Shown piece by piece: positions 11,201 through 20,006 of a stretch of DNA of 64,000 nucleotides. The DNA is taken from assembly GCA_022496805.1 (NCBI GenBank), contig CM040093.1:3412501-3476500 (forward strand), in the 5' to 3' direction. The position numbers were made by a program, and so were the translations under genes. This stretch comes from Pohlia nutans (lineage: Eukaryota > Streptophyta > Bryopsida > Bryales > Mniaceae). Below the pieces are notes generated by a model. That model was not told where the DNA came from, made no database searches, and was given only the letters and a program-made list of their open reading frames with translations. Positions within the stretch are counted from its first letter, which is position 1; the number at the start of each line of letters is the position of its first letter.

Positions 11201-14200
11201 CAGTTAGTGGCACATACTACACTCTGACACTATTTTTGGGTGCCAAAGACCACCTTTCTATGAGTGGTGTTTCCCTTCTTAAAGTTTACTCCAAAATATT
11301 GGATTTAAACCCCCATTGGGATTCTTTTGGAGATGTTCCAGATTATGGCTGTTGTTGTCGGTGAGGATGGTCCCAAGTACTTGTATGAAGACGAATTCAC
11401 TATCGAAGGAATTAAGGTCAGTACAATTTTATGACATGTTTGAGGAAGTCCTACCTTCAAGGTGGCAGGCATGGATTAGTCACAAAAATAACTTGTCACA
11501 TGTATATTCCTTGAAACAATAGTATATCATTATATTATGAAGTGTCTTTGTATGGAGGGTAAACTATACCTTTATAGAAGTTTTTCACACTGCAGCTGAT
11601 TTGGGACTCAAGAAGTCTCTTGAAATCTTCGGTTGGAAGAACTAATTGATGAAGGGGCTTTTGGTTTTTTGTATTTCTTTTCTAATTTCTTTGCAGGGTT
11701 TTGTAGAAGGTTTTATGAAGAATAAATTGCGACCTTTTTACAAGTCGGAAGCAAGACCTCCACCGGTAATCGGCATATATATCACTTTTTATGCTTGGAG
11801 CTACTTAGTTTCCCGCATTTGAATAGTTCTTACACTACTAGTAAAGGCGTTGCTTCTCATTCAGAACAGTGTCAAAGTCAGAGTTCACTGTACACACTTG
11901 TCCTACGTGACGAATCGCACTCACCAAGTCTTGAGCCTCTGGGCAGTGAGTGCGAAGTGGCGCCATTTGACTCACCTACCGAGTGAAAAGCGACGCCTTC
12001 TCCTTGTAGTGTTATGAGTGATAATTTTGGTGTGAATGTGCACATTCTGTTGTTGTATTTGATTGTCACGAGTATCCGATATTGTAACCAAGGTACTTTC
12101 AAGGTGTATCTTTGGTTACATAACATTCAATAGCCTCTATGACTACTGCCTTCCTTCCAACAGAATGATGTGGAATATTCCACATCACATCAGTAGCTAT
12201 GGGACAGGTGGCTTTAAGCAAGAGGAATTAACCATGGTGAACAGTAATCGAAAGCACTCACTCAGTCATAATTCAGCAGTGTCCTGTAATTGTTTATTTG
12301 ATTCAATAGCCCATTCAATTACAGATCACTTGTCACTCCATCTATAAAGGTGGATGAAACTAAAAGGCAACTTCCTTTAAGGCTATTGAATGTTATGTAT
12401 CCAATTTCCAAACCCAAATTTTCCTATATTTATTCAATGATAATAATCTCTCAAATTCTAATTTCCATAGGAATCAAAAGTTGCAGTTTTATTTGCCGGG
12501 TTGGTTTGCTCTGTGCACTGAGGATGCCCTTTTGTTATTATTACTGATTGCTAGTTTGAAGTTCATTTTTCTGTTAACCCTTAAACGACAATGCCAGCCC
12601 CACGGGCTTGGTTTTAGTTTGGGAGAATCTTGCTCATAACTTCTACACCATTGCACCAAATGGGGTTTTTAAAATTCCAAACCGAGCACCTTAGAGAGAT
12701 CCATACTTCTTTAGAATAAAGCTAAAGCAAATTAAACACAGAATCATGCTTGAAATGAAATTTAAGAGGGGATTTTGGGTGTGGTATCAGGAAAGGAATT
12801 GTCGTTTAAGGGTTAATTATGCATGCAGAGCACTGAAGATGTGAAGACAGCCGTTGGCAAAAACTTCAATGAGGTGGTGCTTGATGAGGCCAAAGATACT
12901 CTTCTTGAGGTATAGGCTCAGTAACTGACACTTTTTACTATTATACTTTTTATTATTATTATTTGCCACTTTGTTTTTTGTTTTTTTTTCTTGAAATTGA
13001 ACACCAAATACTGAATAGTCTCCATTTGAGCCTTTTCAAAACCATAAATGATTAAACCGTCACGTTGCATAGCGCAAAAAAATTAAATTAAGAAGATTAA
13101 AAGTCTATTGATCCAGTTTAGGAAGGTATAAGAAAAACAAATTTTCTTCACTTCAAATTGTTAATATCTCGCCAGTTGGGTTTAACCCCTAAACGTCTGA
13201 ACGTGCCTTTGCGACCAATAGAATACGGTGTATTTTGGTTGTATTTGGAATGGATGCATACCTTTAATGGGTTTGAGTTCAAAAGAGAAGTTGAAATTTA
13301 GATCAATGTAGTTCTAGTGAGTTAATAAGATCTCAATTTAGAGTTTTTTGTTGGTACCAAATCTCAATCATACGACAATGTATATACTATCCCCATGGGA
13401 CGTTTAAGGGTTAATTTGGGACGGGTTTATCTTGGCAGTTGTATTCTCCTTGGTGCCACCATTGCCAAGAGCTTGAACCAATATACAAAAAACTTGCAAA
13501 ATTTTTGAAGAACATTTCTTCAATTTCAATAGTAAAGATGGATGGAGTAGCCAATGAGCATCCTCATGCAAAGGTGGGCTCTCACTCATGATCTATGGAA
13601 TAAATAAATATATCGCACAGTTTTAAAGGTAGACTTCACTACCCAGGTTCTTGAGGCATAAATAGACAAACTATTTTAACAAACCCTTTATTCACGATGG
13701 TCTTGAGGTCAGTGTTATGATTAATATTATTATTGTCATCATTTTTTTTAAATTGAGGAATTTTTTTCAAATTGAGTTGTTTTCTTTTTGGACTTCTTCT
13801 TCAGGTTGATGGGTTTCCGACTATTCTTTTTTACCCTGCAAACAAGAAGAGGTTTGAGCCGGTAAGTTCATTTTGTACCTTTTTTTGAAACCCATGCACA
13901 ATTAATTATATATATAACCCATGTATGTATGTGGTTATGGTGGATGGTCCTATGACCGCTCATGCATCGTCAATTGCGCACCTATGTCCCCATATGACTA
14001 TTCACCAAAATCAATTATAAGAACAATGAAATTAAATACCCTTTTCGACCCCTAGGCAAAAGGTAGGAATTTCAAATTACATACATTTGTAAAAGTAACA
14101 CTTTGTTGAACAAACATAGAAGCTAACATGATTTTTGAGATGGTTGGGAAAAAAAATTGGATTTTGTTTTAATTATTATTATTACTATTATTTTTCCTTA

Positions 14201-15803
14201 CATGATATACGAGCAGTGTAATAATTGTGAGCTGTAATAAGGACGGCTCCCCTATATCACAAATTGATTACTAACACGCAATTTGCTATTTACACACTTG
14301 GCCATTAATCATGTGCTTGGCCCCTTGACGCATTAAAAAATTTGTCTAAAAAATTCTTTAAAAAACAACGCTTTTTGACTTTCTACAATCACTTTCATTG
14401 TAAACAAAAAATTCTTTTATTTAAATTTTATCCTTATTTTTATCTTATTCTTAATCTTATTTTTATCTTGTCTTCTTTCTTGTTTTTTTTGTTTTTTTGT
14501 TTTTTTTGTTTTCCTTCTTGTCTTATTCTTTTTCTTCTATTTTTTGTGCATTCCTCTTGTCGCAACTGCAAACCCTACACCCGCACTGAAAAAAAAAAAG
14601 AACAATTTTTTTTCGTCTTCTTTTTTGTTTAGAGCTCATGAACCCTAAAGAAAAAAAAGAGGGTTCAGTCGGTGACTAAACCCTAAATGGCGGAGGACGA
14701 AAAAAAATTCTATTTTTGGGCCGTCGAGGGCTGTTGAGCACATGGCTGCACACCCTATCTTTCTTCCTATCCTCTCCCTCTCTCCCCTCTCCTCCTCATA
14801 TATATAGGGGAGAGATGGAGAGAGAGGGAGAGGAGGGAGGAAGAGGAGGGGAGAAGAGGGGAGAGGAAGAAAGATAGGGTGCGCGGCCACACACCCAAGA
14901 GCTCTCGACGGCCCAAAAATAATAAAATAAATAAGATAATAACTAAAATAAAATTTTATTTATTTATTTAGATGTTATTTCTCCCTTATCTGCCGTTTAG
15001 GGTTTAGCCGCCTGAACCCTAATTTCTTTTTTATTTTTTAAATTTATTTTTAGAGCTCATGAGCACTAAAAAAAAAGATGAAAAAAAAAAAGTTTTTTTT
15101 TTTTTTTCTTTCTTCGGTGGAGGTTTAGGGTTTGCGGTTGCTACAAGAAGAAAAAATGAAAAGAAATGAATGAAGAAAAAATAGAAGAAAAAGAAGAAGA
15201 CAAGAAGGAAGACAACAAAGAAATAAGATAAAAGAAAAGATAAAGATAAGGATAAAGAATAAATAAAAGAATTGTTTGTTTACAATGTAAGTGATTGTAG
15301 AAAGACAAAATCTTTGTTTTTTAGAGAACTCTTTGCACAAATTTTTTAACCAGGATTTGGTCATGAAATGAACGCACTTGACCAAGTGCATAAATAGCAA
15401 ATTGCGTGTGTACTACACAATTTATTCAATGGGTTGCACCAAACTTACTTGGCATAAACTGAAGATCAATCCCATATCAATGATTAATCCCTAAATTACA
15501 AAGAAGCTTGACTTGGGTGTCATATTTTTTTTTAGTAGGTCCTTTGTGGACTTTCTTTTGTTTTAATTTATTTGTTTTTATGAACACATGCAATATTCTT
15601 CACTACTTTTGGTGATATAAAATTGGTCCCATTTGAATTACTTTTATTAACAATATGATCAATTAAATTTGCAGATCAAGTTTAGGGGTGATACAACTAT
15701 GAAGAGCTTGTATCGATTTTTGAAAAAGCATGCGGCCATTCCATTTTCTTTGCCAAAATGTGCTCCTAAGTCAACAAATTCAAAGTTGAAGGATGAACTA
15801 TGA
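5264..15803 (+). CDS. PDIL: Protein disulfide isomerase-like protein, ER-retained (KDEL)
   Basis: Twelve exons join in phase: 5264-5751, 6456-6585, 6703-6865, 7337-7455, 7693-7776, 10228-10314, 11342-11416, 11697-11765, 12829-12909, 13439-13573, 13805-13861 and 15675-15803. The product has 538 residues, near the length of Arabidopsis PDIL1-5/1-6. A signal peptide (about 1-20) is followed by a strongly acidic segment (about 28-70). The first thioredoxin domain has active site W102-C-L-H-C106. Two inactive thioredoxin-like domains follow, and a second catalytic domain has W437-C-H-H-C441, preceded by 'NFNEVVLDEAKDTLLE'. The C-terminus is KDEL, the ER retrieval signal. PDIs form and shuffle disulfides in secretory proteins. 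Both CxxC motifs differ from the common CGHC at the first variable position (L and H), which could alter redox potential. Introns range from 117 bp to about 2.4 kb and carry many MITEs. Confidence 0.93.
6134..6244. mobile_element. CACTA-type MITE, 111 bp, in PDI-like intron 1
   Basis: Near-perfect hairpin: it starts CACTAGTGCAAAGGGTTCCC and ends with the inverse, GGGAGCCCTTTGCACTAGTG. The flanking ATA on both sides is a 3-bp target duplication, typical of CACTA (En/Spm-like) elements. Confidence 0.8.
6905..7293. mobile_element. Two inverted partial TTAA-type MITEs in PDI-like intron 3
   Basis: The first (about 6905-7081) lacks its left end but has the right end 'ccttggtccttcagggg' followed by TTAA. 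The second (about 7101-7293) is the same subfamily in opposite orientation, with 'caatttgggattctt' near its end. The pair forms a large imperfect palindrome just upstream of exon 4 (7337). Confidence 0.65.
8152..8551. mobile_element. MITE with AGGTAGGATGTC termini
   Basis: The ends are inverse complements: AGGTAGGATGTCTTAAAACC on the left and GGTTTTAGGACATCCTACCT on the right. The interior matches 55451-55852 over several hundred bases (for example 'aagcattgcaaagaaatagt'), yet that copy has different terminal bases that again pair with each other. It is inserted inside the TTAA-type element at 8085-9801. Confidence 0.75.
8904..9490. mobile_element. Complete TTAA-type MITE, 587 bp, nested
   Basis: Starts TTAA-CCCTTAACTGCCTAAGCG with 'tttttggacg' close behind, and ends GCATTTAAGGG-TTAA. 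Full relatives are at 24377-24953 and 28342-28917, and a cut one at 1-316. Its host sequence matches 52950-52995 in inverse orientation, where a single TTAA marks the unoccupied site. The ORF at 8941-9168 is internal and has no recognisable product. Confidence 0.8.
9955..10186. mobile_element. TTAA-type MITE, 232 bp, upstream of PDI-like exon 6
   Basis: Starts TTAA-CCCTTAAAGGGCTGA and ends CCTTTTAAGGG-TTAA. The right end lies 41 bp before the exon 6 acceptor. Confidence 0.7.
10378..10595. mobile_element. MITE with TAAATAGTGTATTTAGTGTG ends
   Basis: The left terminus TAAATAGTGTATTTAGTGTG is mirrored by CACACTAAATACACTATTTA on the right. A near-identical copy lies in opposite orientation at 47344-47562, including 'gaccaatttttttaccctc' in inverse. 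Confidence 0.8.
10789..10907. mobile_element. CACTA-type MITE, 119 bp, in PDI-like intron 6
   Basis: The left end 'actagtagaacaagtggcgc' pairs with 'gtgccaccttttttactagt' on the right. 'gggagatgc' and 'gcatctccc' extend the stem inward. Confidence 0.65.
11135..11266. mobile_element. CACTA-type MITE, 132 bp, upstream of PDI-like exon 7
   Basis: It begins CACTAGTAGAAAGGGTGGTC with 'tttgggcacc' inward, and ends with the inverse 'ggtgccaaagaccacctttc' then TATGAGTG. GTG on both flanks fits a 3-bp target duplication. Confidence 0.7.
11833..12011. mobile_element. CACTA-type MITE, copy 1 of the GGCGTCGC group
   Basis: Starts CACTACTAGTAAAGGCGTTG and ends GCGACGCCTTCTCCTTGTAGTG read as two blocks (GCGACGCC and CTTGTAGTG). 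Both flanks carry TTA. Relatives are at 57465-57631, 57969-58150 and 62236-62401. Confidence 0.85.
12119..12398. mobile_element. MITE with CATAACATTCAATAGCC ends
   Basis: Left CATAACATTCAATAGCC is mirrored by GGCTATTGAATGTTATG on the right. The interior contains the palindrome TGTGGAATATTCCACA at about 12171-12186, also present in the relative at 17963-18134. Further relatives are 39502-39900 and a fragment near 52180-52250. Confidence 0.75.
12574..12816. mobile_element. TTAA-type MITE, 243 bp, 12 bp from exon 9
   Basis: Starts TTAA-CCCTTAAACGACAATGCC and ends ATTGTCGTTTAAGGG-TTAA. Only 12 bp separate the right TTAA from the exon 9 acceptor at 12828, so the element supplies most of the branch-point region. 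Confidence 0.8.
13182..13414. mobile_element. TTAA-type MITE, 233 bp, 24 bp from exon 10
   Basis: Starts TTAA-CCCCTAAACGTCTGA and ends GGGACGTTTAAGGG-TTAA. The right end is 24 bp before the acceptor of exon 10, which encodes the WCHHC active site. Confidence 0.75.
14262..15425. mobile_element. Foldback element of about 1.15 kb in the last PDI-like intron
   Basis: The outer arms are 'cgcaatttgctatttacaca' on the left and 'aatagcaaattgcgtgtgt' in inverse on the right. Further paired blocks include 'tctacaatcactttcattgt' against 'acaatgtaagtgattgtaga', and 'tttagagctcatga' in both. The centre (about 14752-14886) is a strongly strand-asymmetric pyrimidine/purine hairpin around 'tatatatagggg'. 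The ORFs here are low-complexity and not credible genes. Confidence 0.7.
15440..15674 (+). mobile_element. Degraded TTAA-type MITE abutting the last PDI-like exon
   Basis: The order of blocks matches the GGACCAAG subfamily (compare 18576-18814): 'taatccctaaa', 'gtaggtcctttgtggacttt', 'acatgcaatattcttcac', 'ggtgatataaaattggtccc' and 'atatgatcaattaaatttg'. Where the relative continues 'gaatttgacatttt', this copy reads 'aaatttgCAG' and the exon starts, so the acceptor of exon 12 appears to lie in element-derived sequence. Confidence 0.55.
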
Positions 15804-15812
15804 TCTCTATAT

Positions 15813-16059
15813 TGTTAGTAGAAGAAAACCACTCATTATGTTAAAACATTTAAGGAACCTTTTAACAAGTGCAAGGCAAAAACTTAAAGACAAATCACTA
15901 CTCTTGTAAGGGAGGTTAGGATTGACTAATAGGCAAAAAGACGGCTTAAAGTAAGTTTTAAGGCAAATGGTCAAAATTGTGGAGCACATGACATTTTAAG
16001 GGAGAATAAGGTATTTTAATGAAAAAAAAAAAAACAAATGAAGTGATTTTCTACTAGTG
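15813..16059. mobile_element. CACTA-like MITE in the PDI-like 3' region
   Basis: The left end 'tagtagaagaaaaccactc' is matched in inverse by 'gaagtgattttctactagtg'. It begins only about 10 bp after the PDI-like stop codon and so probably forms part of the 3' UTR or supplies its poly(A) region. Confidence 0.5.
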
Positions 16060-17962
16060 TTTTATAAAAAATGACTACCAGAACTATAATAGAGCCTTGG
16101 GGGACGGGGATATGGAGACACTTCTTTATGAAAGGTGAATACAAGTGCAAACACCATGTATTAGTTGGGGGGCTATTTATCTACATATCTAGAATTTTCA
16201 CCACCTTATATTTATGTAAATTTCTAAATTCTCTCATTTTTTCCTACTTACATTTAGCAGAAATTTGCTGTAAAGTGTATGAAAATGCACATTCTAGCAA
16301 TTCAAAAGTGCACATTCTAGTAATTCTGAACACATTTTTCCACTAATATAATAAGCCCCTACTTACTTATAAATGGGTTTTGCATATTTCAAGTACCCTA
16401 TAGTAAATTTTAAAAAATAAAAAATAATCTCCAACGAATAAAAAATACCCTAATTTTGATCTCACGTACTTTCTAAAATTTCGCACAGTGTCCCCCTAAG
16501 GATAAATCTCTTGAAAAATATTTGATAGGGAAAATTTAGATATTTATCATGGAAGTTACATTGTTATATATGAATATGTAGAGGTGCCCACTTGCTACAA
16601 TACACATGTATATTCACCTATGATAAAACTCAATCATACTATGTTTAGAAAATGGATTTTTTTTTATAGGATTGACATAGTAAAGAATAAGTTTGAGGCA
16701 TTGGAATAGTTTTGAGTCATTCAACCAAAAATTTGAGCAATCTAGTACCTAAATGAACCTCATATCTATACTAATCCTATAATGTAGATCTCAAAATTTC
16801 AACTACCCACCTCAATATTCATACAAATTCTTGAAAGTTCTAATTTTCTAAATTTTGAGTGCTTGAAAGTCACTATTCTTCATAATTTTGAGCATCAACT
16901 TGAATGTCACATTTTGCGGCACTCTAAAATATTGCCATTTTAACAAATGCACTCAATGTTTCTAATGACAATACCTCAAATGAACAAATGAGCTTCTAAA
17001 TACACTCTCATATATACTCACAGTTTAACATCTAGTTGTACTATCAAATACATATCCTAGCAAGATATATTGGATTGTCCTCAGGGGGGCACTGGATCTC
17101 TCTATATTAATATAGATTTTATTTTATTTTTAATCCACATTGCATATCAAAATTTGGTATTGTGTTAAAATATATCATAAAATTATATACAAATATATCA
17201 TATACTTATATATAAATATATTATGGTGTACTTAAACATGACCATATACTTTTAAATGGAAAAATAAAATAAAGTAAACCAAAATACATACAAAAATACT
17301 TGGGTGCTAAGGAATTTTAGAATGTTTAAGGATTATAACTTACAAATTTTTGTGAACATTTTTGTACTTCAATTTGTTCAAAAGTGACATTGTAATAGGA
17401 TATATAACATGATTGAGACCCAAAACTTACAAGTGAGAAAATGTGCAATTATAGAGTATCGTTAGAAAGGATTAAGTGTATGACTATGTCGATTTGATTT
17501 GGGTTGAAAGGTCACTATAGCTATGAACATTGGACCCTTTCATCACCCTTAGCTTTGAATGTTCCTCTCCTTCCCTTTCTTCATCTATTTCAGTGGATCA
17601 CTCCAATTCTTTATCCAAAACATCCACCTTTGCTACTTCAAGCACTTCATTTTCTCAAAGCGTAAGCTCAACGGATGTTCAAGTATTGTGTTGATTATAA
17701 ACCGAAACTAAACGTTGTCCCAAATTCATGCTTGACACCTTGTCGGTTCTTGTAGTCAAATTTCCATGTCTTGCTTAATTCTCATGTTTACAATTACTCA
17801 TGAAAGATGATGACTTTTGCACAAAGTTTTGTCCCAAATTACATGATGCCGTGTGTTTATTCAAGCGTAATGTGTTCTTTTGGAAGGTAGGATTGTAAAG
17901 TGCCTATTGTACTATTCAAACAATGTTGATTCCTTTCCATTAAGCACAATTCTTGTCTACAG
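16060..17962. other. AT-rich intergenic DNA, nothing recognised
   Basis: I find no gene, tRNA or clear repeat pair. The ORF at 16071-16346 has no recognisable features. A moderately GC-richer patch at 17540-17720 shows no clear open frame. Confidence 0.35.
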
Positions 17963-18134
17963 ACATAACATTCACTAGCCTTCATGCCCACTGCCTTTCT
18001 TTCATGCACTCTGCTCATCACCTTGAGCCTCCACCTGTCCACTTAGCTACTGATGAAGTACTGTTGGGTGTGGAATATTCCACACCATCTACTATAGAGT
18101 CAAGGCAGAGACAGTGCATGCTACTGAATGTTAT
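17963..18134. mobile_element. MITE with CATAACATTCACTAGCC ends
   Basis: Left 'acataacattcactagcc' pairs with 'gctactgaatgttatg' at the right. It shares the central TGTGGAATATTCCACA palindrome with 12119-12398. The ORFs on both strands here belong to this repeat. Confidence 0.65.
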
Positions 18135-18322
18135 GAGAGTTCAATGCTAAACACCGATCAAATTGCAAACACAAAAGTAATGTGTAAATAGAATGTTTCT
18201 ATATATACACCGACAGGTAGAGTTTATACTGATTAATTTTTTTGCATTTTTTCTTACAAACTGTATCTTTTTTGGAGATGGAGGGAATATAATAAATAAA
18301 TTTTCCATTTTCAAATTCCAGG

Positions 18323-18400
18323 GTGTCCTGCAAAGGATTTAGGGTTGCAGTGGATATGGTGGCAAATTCACATCCTCCAGTTGGGAATTCAGAATGGTGA
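18323..18400 (+). CDS. Candidate exon of the uncharacterised gene (low confidence)
   Basis: Bounded by 'caaattccag' and ATG-GTGAGG. In one frame it encodes about 25 residues, 'KGFRVAVDMVANSHPPVG' then NSEW. It ends in a phase that does not fit the next supported exon at 20007, so at least one exon in between is missing, or this is not an exon. Two other frames, one on each strand, are also open here. Confidence 0.25.
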   Translation: MSCKGFRVAVDMVANSHPPVGNSEW

Positions 18401-18575
18401 GGACATTGCGCGCTGCAAATTATGTCGAAAATTGGGCAACTCGCCGCTCGTGATGCAAAACAGGGCATGTGAATCCAGCCATGAGTACATACCCTCCCTT
18501 TGTATGCACAATTAGGGTTTTGATTCATTGTTGTACTTTGACCTCCTTACTCTGACTACCTGGGTGGTAGTCATA

Positions 18576-18814
18576 TTAACCTCTAAAGGACCAAGAAATC
18601 CAAATTGGGTCTCATTTTTTTTTAGCAGTTTTGAGTAGGTCCTAAATGGACTTTTTTTTTGTTCAATTTTAAAATTTTTTTGATCAACATGTGCAATGTT
18701 CTTCACTGATTTTGGTGGTATAAAATTTGGTCTCATCTAAATTATATGTTTCACAATATGATCAATTGAATTTGACATTTTAAAACCATGAATCCTTGGT
18801 CCTTTAGGGGTTAA
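18576..18814. mobile_element. TTAA-type MITE, GGACCAAG subfamily, 239 bp
   Basis: Starts TTAA-CCTCTAAAGGACCAAG and ends CTTGGTCCTTTAGGGG-TTAA. It is a good reference copy for this subfamily, with relatives at 6905, 15440, 22376, 22693, 23980, 31768, 54350 and 60018. Confidence 0.85.
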
Positions 18815-18892
18815 CGTTCAAATAGTTTGAGCGTATGATAAGTGTGCTACAATCAACGATAGTGTAGGAAGTGTGTATGATATTCCAAGATT

Positions 18893-19146
18893 ATATTCCT
18901 CTGCCCGAAAATGATTGTCCTAATTTTTGGCAATTTTTTTGTCCTAGTTTTTATCCTATGTTTTATACTTCGAATGTGAGCCCTGACCACTTCAAACAAG
19001 GTGGAAAATGAGAATGACAAAAACTACATACTACTATTAAAAATAGACCAATTTTCGAGTATTGAGACAACATTTTTTGGCAAAAAAAACGTTAAGTTAA
19101 TTTTTTGTTTTGAACTAGGATAGTTATTTCTGAAGAGAGGGAGTAT
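18893..19146. mobile_element. Stowaway-like MITE
   Basis: The left end 'attcctctgcccgaaaatga' with 'ttgtcctaat' is an imperfect inverse of 'ctaggatagttatttctg' then 'aagagagggagta' on the right. This resembles the CTCCCTC termini of plant Stowaway (Tc1/mariner) MITEs with a TA target. Confidence 0.5.
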
Positions 19147-19780
19147 CATTTAAAGTGAACCATCCTATTTGTGTCACTATGTATCAATGTTTTACATTTA
19201 AAATTTTGACATGTACACTCTTGGTACCTAGTGGCACAAAGAGGGTGGCTTACCTTAAGAGAAAGGTGGGATTAAAAAGTTATGAGTCAAGGCTTGGGGA
19301 GGGTTTTAAATGAAATCAACAATAGTCCCCTCTATTTTGAAATCATTTGGTCTTGGGCTCTAGATGCATTCGTTCTTACGTGTATTTTAAGAGTCCAACC
19401 AATCAAAATATAACACATGGCACTTTTCATAAAAAAAGTATTGTTTTTTAATTTTAATTGAGGTTTCGAAATTCAACCAATCAAGTGCCAATTTGGTCAC
19501 AAATCCATGCATTGGTAGTTTCATAATTATTGAATGATGAAGTCACTTGTGGTAATCGCAGAGTTTCACGCGAGGCGATTGTCTTGGATATCCAAGAATT
19601 CATGTTTGAATGAATGGCATAAATTGGGGTCCTGAATTGTAACTTTCTGACTCTCTTGAATTAGTTCGGTATAAGAAAATGTTGGTTTTATTAAACTGTG
19701 TGGATGAGGTGGAAGTGTTCATGCTCATGGGTTTCTTTTTAGAGTAAATTTATGAGGCCGGCATAGATGGTCATACGATC

Positions 19781-19942
19781 CACTTGTAGAAATCCTGTCA
19801 AATGTGACTTGTCTTTAATGACTGGATTCTGTTATGACTTGTCCATAGTGACTGAAATTGTGATTTTGAGTCACTAAAGATAAGTCACAACGGACTTTTA
19901 GTCGTTAAAGGCAGGTCACATTTGATAAGAATTCTACTACTG
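19781..19942. mobile_element. CACTA-type MITE, 162 bp
   Basis: 'cacttgtagaaatcctgtca' with 'aatgtgactt' on the left pairs with 'gtcacatttgataagaattc' then 'tactactg' on the right. ATC is present on both flanks as a 3-bp target duplication. Confidence 0.65.
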
Positions 19943-20006
19943 ATCGTATTCTTAAAATCATTTTAGAAATTTAAGCATATTGATTTGGCGTTGTTGTCAA
20001 TCTCAG

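Noticed and set aside
9955..13414. Assignment of the TTAA-type elements to PIF/Harbinger (TAA/TTA target)
   Set aside because: A 3-bp target would leave an extra unpaired A or T at one end. The symmetric TTAA on both sides and the single TTAA at the empty site fit a 4-bp TTAA target better.
14342..15400. Phe/Leu/Ser-rich ORFs on both strands
   Set aside because: They come from T-rich low-complexity arms of the foldback element.
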